A stretch of DNA of 64,000 nucleotides from Pseudomonas viridiflava (GCF_900585905.1 NZ_UTVH01000095.1:558001-622000); one strand, 5' to 3'. Shown: positions 7,042 to 16,652, counted from the first letter of the stretch. The notes: generated from the letters alone by a model not told the origin. A program made the numbers and translations.

Positions 7042-8247
7042 ATGACCCTTGCAGCAGTGGAAAAAGGCGCAGCTTTGCCAGGCGACCATATGGTGCGGGA
7101 TGTGAGCCTGCCAGCGCTGGTGATTCATCAGCAGGCACTGGAACACAACATCCGCTGGATGCAGGCATTCGTCAGCGACAGCGGCGCCGAGCTTGCGCCC
7201 CATGGCAAAACCAGCATGGTGCCGGCGTTTTTTCGTCGCCAACTGCAGGCGGGCGCCTGGGCCATTACCCTGGCGACAGCGGTGCAGACCCGTGCTGCCT
7301 ACGCCCACGGCGTGCGCCGAGTATTGATGGCCAATCAGCTGGTCGGCGCCGCCAACATGGCGCTGATTGCCGACTTGCTGGCCGATCCCATGTTTGACTT
7401 TCACTGCATGGTGGATCACCCGGACAACGTCGCCGCGCTGGGCCAGTTCTTCGCCGCGCGCGGGCTGCGCCTGAACGTGATGATTGAATATGGCGTTGTC
7501 GGCGGCCGTTGCGGCTGCCGTACCGAGCAGCAGGTGCTGGAGCTGGCCGAGGCCATCGCCGCCCAGCCAGGTCTGGCGCTGACCGGTATTGAAGGTTATG
7601 AAGGGGTGATTCACGGCGAACAGGCGGTCGCCGGGATCCGCGCGTTTGCCGCGTTACTGGTGCACCTGGCCGTGACGCTTCAGGATCGCGGCGCTTTCGC
7701 TCTGGCGCGGCCCATCGTCACTGCGTCCGGTTCTGCGTGGTATGACCTGATTGCCGAAGCTTTCGATGAGCGCCAGGTGCGCGAGCGCTTCCTCGGCGTG
7801 TTGCGCCCCGGCAGTTACGTGGTCCACGACCACGGCATTTACAAGGATGCGCAGTGCTGCGTGCTGGAGCGCCGCAACGACCTCGACGAAGGGCTGCAGC
7901 CTGCACTGGAAGTCTGGGCGCACGTGCAGTCGATGCCTGAACCCGGCTTCGCGGTCATTGCCATGGGCAAGCGCGAAGTCGCCTACGACGCGGGCCTGCC
8001 GCTGCCATTGCGCCGTTACACAGCGGGCGCACTGGCGATGCCGGGTGATGACGTCAGCGCCTGTACGGTCACTGCGGTGATGGATCAGCACGCGTTCATG
8101 AGCGTGGCGTCGGGCTGTGAGCTCAAGGTGGGTGACATCATCGCTTTCGGTGCGTCGCATCCTTGTCTTACATTCGACAAGTGGCGCAGCGGTTGCCTGG
8201 TGGACGAGGCCTTGCAGGTGGTGGAATGCTTCGAGACGTATTTCTGA
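7042..8247 (+). CDS. PLP-dependent amino-acid deaminase/aldolase of the D-serine dehydratase-like (alanine racemase N-terminal) family
   Basis: A 401-residue fold-type III PLP enzyme. The Schiff-base lysine is Lys56 in LAPHGKTSMVPAFF. The C-terminal domain carries the metal-binding pair expected in D-serine dehydratase/D-threonine aldolase relatives, His in VMDQHAFMSV and His-x-Cys in ASHPCLTFDKW. The family acts on D-amino acids, usually D-serine or D-threonine type beta-hydroxy amino acids, giving keto acids or aldehyde plus glycine; the substrate here is not proven. The ATG at 7042 has AAGGAGG seven bases upstream and lies 28 bases after the IclR gene. A RidA partner in the same operon supports release of an enamine intermediate. 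Confidence 0.82.
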   Translation: MTLAAVEKGAALPGDHMVRDVSLPALVIHQQALEHNIRWMQAFVSDSGAELAPHGKTSMVPAFFRRQLQAGAWAITLATAVQTRAAYAHGVRRVLMANQLVGAANMALIADLLADPMFDFHCMVDHPDNVAALGQFFAARGLRLNVMIEYGVVGGRCGCRTEQQVLELAEAIAAQPGLALTGIEGYEGVIHGEQAVAGIRAFAALLVHLAVTLQDRGAFALARPIVTASGSAWYDLIAEAFDERQVRERFLGVLRPGSYVVHDHGIYKDAQCCVLERRNDLDEGLQPALEVWAHVQSMPEPGFAVIAMGKREVAYDAGLPLPLRRYTAGALAMPGDDVSACTVTAVMDQHAFMSVASGCELKVGDIIAFGASHPCLTFDKWRSGCLVDEALQVVECFETYF

Positions 8248-8290
8248 GCCCGCTTCTGCGCGCTCTCACTGCTGCCGCAGGAGCCACCGA

Positions 8291-9235
8291 ATGAGCGAAC
8301 TGATCAGCCACAGTCGTCCACGCATCGCCCTGATCGGCGAATGCATGATCGAGCTGCAGCAGCACGCCAGTGGCAGCCTGCAGCAGAGCTTCGGTGGCGA
8401 CACCCTGAACACTGCGGTGTACATGGCGCGGATGTTGGGCAGCGCCGCTCAGGTGGATTACGTCACCGCGCTGGGCGACGACAGCTTCAGCGATGCGATG
8501 TGCCGCCAATGGCAGCAGGAGGGTATCGGCCTCAGGCAAGTGCAGCGCCTGCCGGGTCGGCTACCGGGGCTGTATTGCATCCAGACGGACACGAGTGGCG
8601 AGCGCCGCTTTCTGTACTGGCGCAATGAAGCCGCAGTGCGCGACTGCTTTACCAGCGCTCAGGGCGAGGGGGTGTTGGCTGCGCTGGCCGACTACGACCT
8701 GCTCTATATCAGCGGCATCACGTTGGCAGTGCTGGGTGAGGTGGGCAGGCAACGGCTGTTTGCGAGCCTGGCGCAGGTGCGTGCCAGGGGCGTGCGCGTG
8801 GCCTTCGACAATAACTATCGGCCGCGCCTGTGGGACAGCGTCGAGCAGGCCAGGAAGGTCTATCGCGAGTGTCTGGCGCACGTCGACGTCGCCTTGCTGA
8901 CCGAAGAAGACGAGCAGGCGCTGTTTGCCTATACCGACAGTGAGCAGCTGCTGAGCGTCTATCGCGACATGGGCATCACTGAAGTGGTGGTCAAGCGCGG
9001 TGCGCAAAGTTGCCTGGTGGAATCGGCCGGTGAGCGTCACGAGATTGCCGCCTGCGTGGTCGGTCGGGTCATCGACAGCACCGCCGCGGGCGATTCATTC
9101 AGCGCGGCGTATCTGGCCGTGCGCTTGCGCGGTGGCAGCCCGATTCTGGCTGCCGAGGCCGGGCACCGGCTGGCCAGCGTGGTTATTCAGCACCCAGGGG
9201 CGTTGATTCTCAGAAGCGCGATGCCCGCAATGTGA
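8291..9235 (+). CDS. kdgK: PfkB-family sugar kinase, probable 2-dehydro-3-deoxygluconokinase
   Basis: A 314-residue ribokinase-fold protein. Residues 8-45 (IALIGECMIELQQ then QQSFGGDTLNTAVYMARML) form the sugar-binding start typical of KDG kinases, and DSTAAGDSFSAAYLAVRL holds the anion hole and catalytic Asp268. KDG kinase phosphorylates 2-keto-3-deoxygluconate for the Entner-Doudoroff route. It begins 43 bases after the deaminase and ends the operon. The combination of a D-amino-acid deaminase with a keto-deoxy-sugar kinase suggests catabolism of an amino sugar acid or hydroxylated D-amino acid (inference). Substrate may differ from KDG. Confidence 0.8.
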   Translation: MSELISHSRPRIALIGECMIELQQHASGSLQQSFGGDTLNTAVYMARMLGSAAQVDYVTALGDDSFSDAMCRQWQQEGIGLRQVQRLPGRLPGLYCIQTDTSGERRFLYWRNEAAVRDCFTSAQGEGVLAALADYDLLYISGITLAVLGEVGRQRLFASLAQVRARGVRVAFDNNYRPRLWDSVEQARKVYRECLAHVDVALLTEEDEQALFAYTDSEQLLSVYRDMGITEVVVKRGAQSCLVESAGERHEIAACVVGRVIDSTAAGDSFSAAYLAVRLRGGSPILAAEAGHRLASVVIQHPGALILRSAMPAM

Positions 9236-9247
9236 AAAACCGGCGGC

Positions 9248-9523
9248 TCAATCGCGGTAGAAGACCTGCACCAGGTGGTAACCGAATTTGCTCTTGATCG
9301 GCCCGTGCACCGTACGCAGCGGCTTTTTGAAAATCACCTGATCAATGGCACCAACCATCTGCCCCGGCCGCACTTCCCCCAGATCGCCGCCGCGCTTGCC
9401 CGAAGGGCAGGTCGAGTGCTTTTTTGCCAGCACGTCGAACGCCTCGCCCTTGGCAATGCGTTGCTTGAGCTGTTCGGCCTCTTCGGCGGTTTTCACCAGA
9501 ATGTGGCGAGCTTGGGCTTTCAT
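9248..9523 (-). CDS. Small parvulin-type peptidyl-prolyl cis-trans isomerase (PpiC-like)
   Basis: A 91-residue single-domain parvulin with no signal peptide, so cytoplasmic. Family signatures are all present: ARHILVKTAEEAEQL, the STCPSGKRGGDLGEVRPGQM loop with the usual Cys, and the active-site C-terminus VHGPIKSKFGYHLVQV. It catalyses cis-trans isomerisation of prolyl bonds. It is convergent with the kdgK operon, whose stop is 12 bases away. A paralogue with about the same length lies at 16698-16979. Confidence 0.88.
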   Translation of the reverse strand: MKAQARHILVKTAEEAEQLKQRIAKGEAFDVLAKKHSTCPSGKRGGDLGEVRPGQMVGAIDQVIFKKPLRTVHGPIKSKFGYHLVQVFYRD

Positions 9524-9748
9524 GAGTCAGGTGCCTTGGAAAACGATAGAAACAGTCGGCGCGCTTGCCGCAGGGCGGCGATTATCACATAGCCGATGAT
9601 TCCCGGGCCAACGCGCTGACGGCTTCATCGGCTGTTTCAAACGCCTGCCGTTTCAATCATTGCTTCCAGGCCCCCTGTAAGGCCAAGCTATGGCGCTGGG
9701 TCTCGTCGCGATTCAGCTTTTCAGTCAACCCTCAGGTGCGGTGTGCTT

Positions 9749-10921
9749 ATGGATTTCCCGGCGTTGTTGAAAACCCTGTCCACCCAGGATGGGTCCGACC
9801 TGTACCTTTCCACCGGAGCACCGCCCTGTGCCAAGTTCAACGGCGTGCTCAAACCCCTGAGCAGCGAATCGCTCAAGCCGGGGCAAGTAGCGCTGGTGGC
9901 GCAAGGCCTGATGGATGACGAGCAGAAGGTCGAATTCCAGCGCCAGCTGGAGATGAACCTGGCAGTGTCCATGGCGGGTATTGGCCGCTTTCGCATCAAT
10001 ATCTTCATGCAGCGCAATGAAGTGTCCATTGTTGCCCGCAACATCAAGCTGGACATCCCGCGTTTCGAAGACCTGCACCTGCCGCCGGTGCTGCTGGACG
10101 TCATCATGGAAAAACACGGGCTGGTCCTGTTCGTCGGCGCCACCGGCTCCGGCAAGTCGACATCCCTGGCAGCCTTGATTGACCATCGCAACCGCAACGC
10201 CAGCGGCCACATCATCACCATCGAAGACCCGGTGGAGTTCATCCACCGGCACAAGAAGTCCATCGTCAATCAGCGCGAAGTCGGCGTCGATACCCGCAGC
10301 TTCCGGGCGGCGCTGAAAAACACCCTGCGTCAGGCCCCCGACGTGATTCTGATCGGCGAAATCCGCGACCGCGAAACCATGGAGCATGCTCTCGCGTTTG
10401 CCGACACGGGGCATCTCTGCCTGTCCACCCTGCACGCCAACAACACCAATCAGGCACTGGACCGGATCGTCAATTTCTTCCCCGAGGAGCGCCGCCCGCA
10501 GTTGCTGCAGGATCTGGGCAACAACCTCAAGGCGTTCGTCTCCCAGCGCCTGGTCAAGACCGTCGACGGCAAGCGCCGGGCAGCGGTCGAAGTGATGATG
10601 GGGTCGCCGACGATTCGTGATCTGATCCAGCGCAATGAGTGGGGCGAGCTCAAGGGCATCATGGAAAAGTCCGCCAATCTGGGCATGCAGACTTTCGACG
10701 GTGCCCTGTTCGATCTGGCTGTGACGGGGGTGATCAGCGAAGAAGAAGCGCTCAAGTACGCCGATTCGCAGAACAACGTCCGCTTGCGCCTGAAGCTGCA
10801 CGGTGAAGGCGTCACCCCGCAGCCCAGCGTCGCACCTGCAGCACCGGTGGGTACGGCCAGTGTCGATGCTGCCGACTGGGGGCTGGTGGACGAACTGGAT
10901 GACGACGGCGCATCGCACTGA
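9749..10921 (+). CDS. PilT/PilU-family type IV pilus retraction ATPase, solitary
   Basis: A 390-residue secretion ATPase. Domains in order: N-terminal PAS-like part (LKTLSTQDGSDLYLSTGAPP), Walker A GATGSGKSTS with Lys136, the Asp box ITIEDPVEF, Walker B VILIGEIRD, and the His box STLHANN. The layout and the acidic, non-conserved C-terminal extension (GLVDELDDDGASH) resemble PilU more than PilT, which ends shortly after the ATPase core. PilT/PilU hexamers depolymerise the pilus for twitching motility. No other pilus gene is nearby. The start is uncertain between GTG 9743 and ATG 9749; the latter gives MDFPALL, in register with PilU starts. Confidence 0.82.
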   Translation: MDFPALLKTLSTQDGSDLYLSTGAPPCAKFNGVLKPLSSESLKPGQVALVAQGLMDDEQKVEFQRQLEMNLAVSMAGIGRFRINIFMQRNEVSIVARNIKLDIPRFEDLHLPPVLLDVIMEKHGLVLFVGATGSGKSTSLAALIDHRNRNASGHIITIEDPVEFIHRHKKSIVNQREVGVDTRSFRAALKNTLRQAPDVILIGEIRDRETMEHALAFADTGHLCLSTLHANNTNQALDRIVNFFPEERRPQLLQDLGNNLKAFVSQRLVKTVDGKRRAAVEVMMGSPTIRDLIQRNEWGELKGIMEKSANLGMQTFDGALFDLAVTGVISEEEALKYADSQNNVRLRLKLHGEGVTPQPSVAPAAPVGTASVDAADWGLVDELDDDGASH

Positions 10922-10939
10922 GCGACCGGCCGGGGCTCC

Positions 10940-12523
10940 TCAGTTGAAGTCGGGGTGCGCAGCTGCCAGCAGTTCCTGAGTGTAGGGGTGCTGCGGCGCG
11001 GCGAAGAGCTCGTGGCTGGCGCCGCGTTCGACCACTTTGCCGTCCTTGACCACGATTACGTCGTGAGCCAGGGCCTTGACCACCGCCAGATCGTGGCTGA
11101 TGAACAGGTAGGTCAGGCCATGCGTCTCCTGTAACTGACGCAGCAATGCGACCACTTGTTTCTGCACAGTGCGGTCCAGCGCCGAGGTCGGCTCATCAAG
11201 CAGAATCAGCGCAGGCTTGAGCACCAGCGCCCTGGCAATGGCGATGCGCTGACGCTGACCGCCGGAGAATTCATGCGGGTAGCGATGGCGGCTGTGCGGG
11301 TCGATACCGACTTCCTCCAGCGCCCGGATCACTTGCTCGTCACATTGGGCGGCATTCAGCCGGGCATGCACTTCAAGACCTTCGGCAATGATCTGCGCCA
11401 CTGACATGCGCGGGCTGAGGCTGCCGTAAGGGTCCTGAAACACCACTTGCATCTGCTTGCGCCAGGGCCGCATCTGCTTCTGGTTGAGGCCATCGAGCGC
11501 CTGACCCTGAAAGCGAATGCTGCCGCGTGATTGCAGCAGGCGCAGGATCGCCTGGCCAAGGGTCGATTTACCCGAGCCTGACTCGCCGACAATGCCCAGG
11601 GTCTTGCCGCGCTGGATGCTCAGGCTGATGTCATCCACTGCCTTGAGGTATTCCCTGTGCTGGCGAAAAATGCCGCCGCCCAGGGAAAACCACACGCGCA
11701 GATGATCGACTTGCAGCACATTCTCGCGCTCATCCCGAGGCAGCGCCTGGCCTGCGGGCTCAGCGTCCAGCAGCAGCTTGCTGTAGGGGTGCTGAGGATG
11801 ACGGAACAGTTGGCGGCAATCAGCCTGCTCGACGATTTCACCGCCGCGCATGACGCACACCCGTTGCGCGATGCTGTGAACCAGGTTCAGGTCATGGCTG
11901 ATCAACAGCAGTGACATGTTCAAATCCTGCTGCAAGTCCTTGAGCAACAAAAGAATCTTGCGCTGCACGGTGACATCCAATGCGGTCGTTGGCTCGTCGG
12001 CAATCAGCAGTTCCGGCTCGCACGCCAAAGCCATTGCAATCATTACCCGCTGCCGTTGGCCACCGGACAGCTCGTGGGGGTAAGCCTTGAGGCGCTTCTG
12101 CGGCTGCTGGATGCCGACCAGTTCCAGCAGTTCGAGAATGCGCTTCTGCGCCTCGCGCCCGCTCATGCCCTTGTGCAGCAGCAAGGTCTCGCCAATCTGC
12201 CGCGCCACCGTGTGCAGCGGGTTGAGCGAGGTCATTGGCTCTTGGAAGATCATCGCGATCTGGTTGCCGCGCAGCTGGCGCAGGGTGCGCGGGTCGGCAC
12301 CGAGCAATTGCTCGCCGCGATAACGAATGCTGCCGCTGCTGCGCGTGCCGCTGGCCGGTAGCAGTTGCAGAATGGAATGGGCGGTGACGGATTTGCCTGA
12401 CCCGGATTCACCCACCAGGGCCAGGCACTCACCGGCGTGGATATCCAGAGACAGGTTGTTGACCACTGTCTGGCCGCTGAAGGCGACGTTCAAGTCGCGA
12501 ATCTCGATGAGCACGTTGGACAT
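10940..12523 (-). CDS. yejF: Peptide ABC importer, double ATP-binding protein YejF
   Basis: A 527-residue protein with two complete ABC ATPase domains. The first has GESGSGKSVT, LSGGQRQRVMIAMAL and LLIADEPTTALD; the second has GESGSGKSTLG, FSGGQRQRIAIARAL and LILLDEPTSALD. Each half ends in the oligopeptide-binding extension (HPQHPYSKLLLDAEP; APQHPYTQELLAA). It powers uptake of oligopeptides by the YejABEF transporter at the inner membrane. The ATG at 12521-12523 is one base past the yejE stop; the frame stays open 14 codons upstream inside yejE. It is last in the yejABEF operon. Confidence 0.92.
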   Translation of the reverse strand: MSNVLIEIRDLNVAFSGQTVVNNLSLDIHAGECLALVGESGSGKSVTAHSILQLLPASGTRSSGSIRYRGEQLLGADPRTLRQLRGNQIAMIFQEPMTSLNPLHTVARQIGETLLLHKGMSGREAQKRILELLELVGIQQPQKRLKAYPHELSGGQRQRVMIAMALACEPELLIADEPTTALDVTVQRKILLLLKDLQQDLNMSLLLISHDLNLVHSIAQRVCVMRGGEIVEQADCRQLFRHPQHPYSKLLLDAEPAGQALPRDERENVLQVDHLRVWFSLGGGIFRQHREYLKAVDDISLSIQRGKTLGIVGESGSGKSTLGQAILRLLQSRGSIRFQGQALDGLNQKQMRPWRKQMQVVFQDPYGSLSPRMSVAQIIAEGLEVHARLNAAQCDEQVIRALEEVGIDPHSRHRYPHEFSGGQRQRIAIARALVLKPALILLDEPTSALDRTVQKQVVALLRQLQETHGLTYLFISHDLAVVKALAHDVIVVKDGKVVERGASHELFAAPQHPYTQELLAAAHPDFN

Positions 12524-12524
12524 G

Positions 12525-13550
12525 TCAGGACCTTGGGTCGAAGGCGTCACGTAACGCCTCGCCAATGAATACCAGTAGCGAAAGAATCAGCGCCAGGGCA
12601 AAAAACGCTGTCAGCCCAAGCCACGGCGCCTGCAGATTCTGCTTGCCCTGGGCAATCAGTTCACCCAGCGAGGCACTGCCCGCGGGCATGCCGAAGCCGA
12701 GAAAGTCCAGAGCCGTCAGCGTGGAAATCGCGCCCGTAAGGATGAACGGCAGATAGCTCAGCGTCGCATTCATGGCGTTGGGCAGGATATGCCGCAGGAT
12801 GATCTTGCGGTCGCTGATGCCCAAGGCCCGAGCGGCTTTCACGTATTCCAGGTTGCGCCCGCGCAAAAACTCGGCGCGCACCACGTCCACCAGCGCAAGC
12901 CACGAAAACAGCGCCATGATGCCCAGCAGCCAGTAAAAACCAGGCTCGACAAAACCGGACAGGATGATCAGCAGGTACAGCACCGGCAACCCGGACCACA
13001 CCTCCAGCAGGCGCTGACCGAGCAGGTCCACCCAGCCGCCGTAGTAGCCCTGCAGCGCGCCTGCGGTAATCCCGATCAGCGCGCTGATGGCGGTCAGCAC
13101 CAGCGCAAACAGGATCGATACCCTGGCGCCGAAGATCACCCGCGCCAGCACATCCCTTGCCTGATCGTCAGTGCCCAGCCAGTTCTCGGCGCTGGGTGGG
13201 CTGGGAGCCGGGCGGTTGAGGTCGTAATTGGGCGTGTCGTCGCTGAACGGAATCGGCGGGAACAGCATCCAGCCGCCAGCCTTGTCGATTAACTGGTGCA
13301 CGTAAGCGCTGCGATAATCCGGCTGGAACGGCAGCTGGCCGCCAAATTCCTGCTCGGTGTAACGCTTGACGGCCGGGAAATACAACGAACCCTGATAGCT
13401 CAGCAGCAAGGGTTTGTCATTGGCAATCAGCTCGCCGCCCAGGGTCAGCAAAAACAGCCCGCAAAACAGCCACAGCGACCACCAGCCACGACGATTGCTG
13501 CGAAACCGTTCAAGACGGCGTTGGGCCAGGGGAGACAGTCGGCGCATCAC
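12525..13550 (-). CDS. yejE: Peptide ABC importer, permease YejE
   Basis: A 341-residue inner-membrane permease of the DppC/OppC class. It has a cytoplasmic N-terminus (RRLERFRSNRRGWWSLWLF), one membrane helix, then a long periplasmic segment characteristic of YejE (TEQEFGGQLPFQPDYRSAYVH and the SAENWLGTDDQARDV motif), followed by about five helices and the EAA loop ARALGISDRKIILRHILPNAMN that docks on the ATPase. Its ATG overlaps the yejB stop by four bases. Confidence 0.92.
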   Translation of the reverse strand: MMRRLSPLAQRRLERFRSNRRGWWSLWLFCGLFLLTLGGELIANDKPLLLSYQGSLYFPAVKRYTEQEFGGQLPFQPDYRSAYVHQLIDKAGGWMLFPPIPFSDDTPNYDLNRPAPSPPSAENWLGTDDQARDVLARVIFGARVSILFALVLTAISALIGITAGALQGYYGGWVDLLGQRLLEVWSGLPVLYLLIILSGFVEPGFYWLLGIMALFSWLALVDVVRAEFLRGRNLEYVKAARALGISDRKIILRHILPNAMNATLSYLPFILTGAISTLTALDFLGFGMPAGSASLGELIAQGKQNLQAPWLGLTAFFALALILSLLVFIGEALRDAFDPRS

Positions 13551-14617
13551 GCGTTCCTCGCACTGAAATCAATGCGCGGGTCGACTAACGTGTAGCAGAT
13601 GTCGCCCACCAGCTTTATCAGCAGGCCGAACAGCGTGAAGATGAACAGCGAGCCGAAGACCACTGGATAATCACGCGACACGGCAGCCTCGTAGCTCATG
13701 CGTCCCAGGCCATCCAGGGAAAAGATCACTTCGATCAGCAGCGAACCTGCAAAAAACACGCTGATGAACGCCTGGGGAATGCCGGCGACCACCAGCAACA
13801 TCGCGTTGCGAAAGACGTGGCCGTATAGCACCCGTCGCTCGCTCAGCCCCTTGGCCCGTGCAGTGACCACGTACTGGCGGGTGATCTCGTTGAGGAACGA
13901 GTTTTTGGTCAGGATCGTCAGGGTCGCGAAGCCGCCGATGACCAGTGATGACACTGGCAACACCAAATGCCAGAAGTAGTCAGCGATCTTGCCCATGACT
14001 GTCATCTGCTCAAAGTTTTCCGAGACCAGCCCTCGTACCGGGAACCAGTTCAGCGAGGTGCCACCGGCGAATACCACCACCAGCAGCATGGCGAACAGAA
14101 ACGCTGGCATCGCATAGCCGATGATGATTGCGGTGCTGCTCCAGATGTCGAAGTGGCTGCCATGGCGCACGGCTTTGCGAATGCCCAGAGGGATCGAGAC
14201 AAGGTAGGTGATCAGTGTTGCCCACAGCCCAAGGGAAATGGAGACCGGCAATTTTTGCAGGATCAGGTCGGTCACCGATGCACCGCGAAAGAAGCTGTTG
14301 CCGAAGTCAAGCCGCGCGTAGTTCTTGAGCATCAGCCACAGGCGCTCATGCAGCGGCTTGTCAAAACCATATTGATGCTCGATTTCCTTGATCAACTTGG
14401 GGTCCAGGCCCCGCGCCGCCCGCGACTGACTGGTGCTGACTGACTCGACCGAGCCGCCGCCAGGGTTTGCGCCAGCGCCGCCGATGCCCTGCAAGCGGGC
14501 GATGGCTTGCTCCACCGGACCACCCGGCGCCGCCTGAACGATGAAAAAGTTGACCAGCAGAATGAACAACAGGGTTGGAATGATCAGCAGCAGGCGCCGC
14601 AGCAGGTAACCGAGCAT
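13547..14617 (-). CDS. yejB: Peptide ABC importer, permease YejB
   Basis: A 356-residue permease of the DppB class: an N-terminal membrane helix (LLRRLLLIIPTLLFILLVNF), the long YejB-specific periplasmic insert containing QSRAARGLDPKLIKEIEHQY and GFDKPLHERLWLMLKNYARL, then five further helices with the EAA loop ARAKGLSERRVLYGHVFRNAM. The ATG at 14615-14617 overlaps the yejA stop (TAATG), so translation is coupled. The frame is open 28 codons further upstream within yejA, but that part has no membrane-protein character. Confidence 0.92.
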   Translation of the reverse strand: MLGYLLRRLLLIIPTLLFILLVNFFIVQAAPGGPVEQAIARLQGIGGAGANPGGGSVESVSTSQSRAARGLDPKLIKEIEHQYGFDKPLHERLWLMLKNYARLDFGNSFFRGASVTDLILQKLPVSISLGLWATLITYLVSIPLGIRKAVRHGSHFDIWSSTAIIIGYAMPAFLFAMLLVVVFAGGTSLNWFPVRGLVSENFEQMTVMGKIADYFWHLVLPVSSLVIGGFATLTILTKNSFLNEITRQYVVTARAKGLSERRVLYGHVFRNAMLLVVAGIPQAFISVFFAGSLLIEVIFSLDGLGRMSYEAAVSRDYPVVFGSLFIFTLFGLLIKLVGDICYTLVDPRIDFSARNA

Positions 14618-16485
14618 TACTTCATCTCCGAAACGACAGCCGAATCGCCGCGTCTGGCGGCAAATTCCTCGTTGCTCAGCGGTGTCGGGCTGACCTCCCA
14701 CCAGGTTTCAATGGCTTCGGAGTTGCTGGCCTGAACCTTCGGAATGCCGAAGCGGTTCCACCACAGAGTGGAAGAGCCAGGCGGGTAGTAATTGGGAATC
14801 CAGTAGTAACCCCATTGCAGCACCCTATCCAGGCAATGGGCGTAGTCGGTCATCACCGATTTCTGCTCGGCATTGACCAGGCCGGTGATCAGGCTGTCCA
14901 CAGCGGGATCGCGCAGCACCATGTAGTTGCTTGATCCCGGATCGCGGGCGCTGCCGGAGCCAAAACTGTTGTACAGCTCCTTGCCGGGGGAGGTGGACAC
15001 CGGGTAGCCCGTGACGATCATGTCGTAGTCCCGGGCCATCACACGGTTCAGGTATTGCGCCGAATCAATGCGCCGGATATCAAAACTGACGCCGATCTGT
15101 GCCAGATTGCGCTTGTAAGGCAACAGGATTTTTTCAAACCCTGACTGCGCATTGAGGAAGGTGAAACTTAAGGGTTCGCCTGCGGCATTGACCAGGTGAT
15201 CCCCTTTCGGAGTCCAGCCTGCCTCTTGAAGCAGTGCCAGCGCCTGCAGTTGCTTGTCGCGAATCAGCCCGGAGCCATCGGTTTTCGGCGTGTGGAAGAC
15301 TTGAGTGAACACCTCTGGCGGGATAGTGGCGCGTAGGGGTTCGAGAATCTTCAGCTCTGCCGGGCTGGGCAGCTCGGTCGCGGCCAGCGTGGAGTTGGAA
15401 AAATAGCTGTCCTGGCGGATATACAGATTGCGCATCATCTGCCGGTTGGTCCACTCGAAGTCCCAGAGCATGGCCAGCGCCTGGCGCACGCGACGATCCT
15501 TGAACATCGGGCGGTCGAGATTGAACACGAACCCTTGAGAACTCTGCACTGCGCCCTTGGCCAGATGAGCCTTTTGCAACCGTCCTTCGCTCAGCGCCGG
15601 GCTCTCGTACAGAATCGAGTAGGCGGTGGCCGAATACTCACGGTTGTAATCATAGGCGCCACCTTTGAGCACCTGGCGGGCGACGTCAATATCGCCAAAG
15701 TATTCAACGCTGAAGCGATCGAAATTGTAGAGCCCGCGATTGACCGGCAAATCTCGCGCCCACCAGTCAGGATTGCGCGCGAAGGTGATGCTGCGCCCGG
15801 GGTCGACTTTTTCCACGCTGTAAGGCCCGCTGCCGACCGGTCTTTCGAAGCCGCCACCGCCGGCGAAATCGCGGCTCTTCCACCAGTGTTCGGGGAACAC
15901 CGGCAGCGACGCCAGATCCAGAGGCAGGGTGCGGCTCTCTGCGCTTTTGAAGTCAAAGCGGATACGCAATGGCGACTCAACCTCCAGGCCTTTGATGTCC
16001 TCGAACTGATTGCGGTACGACAGGCTGCCCTGGGTCATCAACAACTGATAAGTGAAACGCACGTCTTCAGCGGTGATCGCCACGCCATCGGCGAATCGCG
16101 CCCTGGGGTCGATGTAAAAGGTCAGCGACAAACCATCCGCGCTGCGCTCCATCTTCTGCGCTACCAGCCCATACACGGTGTAGGGCTCATCCAGCGAGCG
16201 CACGGCCAGTGGCGAATACAGCAGGCCATTGATCTGCGACACGCCAGTGCCTTTGTCCAGATACGGCATCAGATGGTCGAACTGGCCAATCTCCTGAGCC
16301 GAACGGCGCATGCTGCCGCCCTTGGGTGCTTGCGGATTGACGTAGTCGAAATGGGTAAAACCGGGCGCATAGCGTGGTGCTTCGCCATATACCGTCAAGG
16401 CGTGCAGCGGGGTAGCACCAAGGGGTTGAAAAGCCGACAGCAGGAAAAGGGTTGCAATCATCAGCGGCGAAGACACAAAACGCAT
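14617..16485 (-). CDS. yejA: Peptide ABC importer, periplasmic binding protein YejA
   Basis: A 622-residue extracellular solute-binding protein of family 5. The signal peptide is MRFVSSPLMIATLFLLSAFQ followed by PLGATPLHA, with cleavage near residue 29. Family features include YVNPQAPKGGSMRRSAQEIG, the DGVAITAEDVRFTYQLL segment and NRQMMRNLYIRQDSYFSNS. It delivers peptides to YejBEF. In P. aeruginosa the equivalent npp system has two binding proteins in tandem and imports peptide-nucleoside antibiotics; only one is present here. Whether this transporter shares that specificity is inference. Confidence 0.92.
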   Translation of the reverse strand: MRFVSSPLMIATLFLLSAFQPLGATPLHALTVYGEAPRYAPGFTHFDYVNPQAPKGGSMRRSAQEIGQFDHLMPYLDKGTGVSQINGLLYSPLAVRSLDEPYTVYGLVAQKMERSADGLSLTFYIDPRARFADGVAITAEDVRFTYQLLMTQGSLSYRNQFEDIKGLEVESPLRIRFDFKSAESRTLPLDLASLPVFPEHWWKSRDFAGGGGFERPVGSGPYSVEKVDPGRSITFARNPDWWARDLPVNRGLYNFDRFSVEYFGDIDVARQVLKGGAYDYNREYSATAYSILYESPALSEGRLQKAHLAKGAVQSSQGFVFNLDRPMFKDRRVRQALAMLWDFEWTNRQMMRNLYIRQDSYFSNSTLAATELPSPAELKILEPLRATIPPEVFTQVFHTPKTDGSGLIRDKQLQALALLQEAGWTPKGDHLVNAAGEPLSFTFLNAQSGFEKILLPYKRNLAQIGVSFDIRRIDSAQYLNRVMARDYDMIVTGYPVSTSPGKELYNSFGSGSARDPGSSNYMVLRDPAVDSLITGLVNAEQKSVMTDYAHCLDRVLQWGYYWIPNYYPPGSSTLWWNRFGIPKVQASNSEAIETWWEVSPTPLSNEEFAARRGDSAVVSEMK

Positions 16486-16652
16486 TGCTCAAATCCTGAC
16501 TGATGGCCGCAGATGCACCAGGGTTGACGACGTTGAGGATCAAAGTTCGATCCGGAACAGCCAAGGTACCGGAACACGAGCAGGTTTGTAACTGAACGCT
16601 TCAGCCACCGGTGGATGATGCCCGGGTGACTGGCGAACTGGCAGCCCTCACG

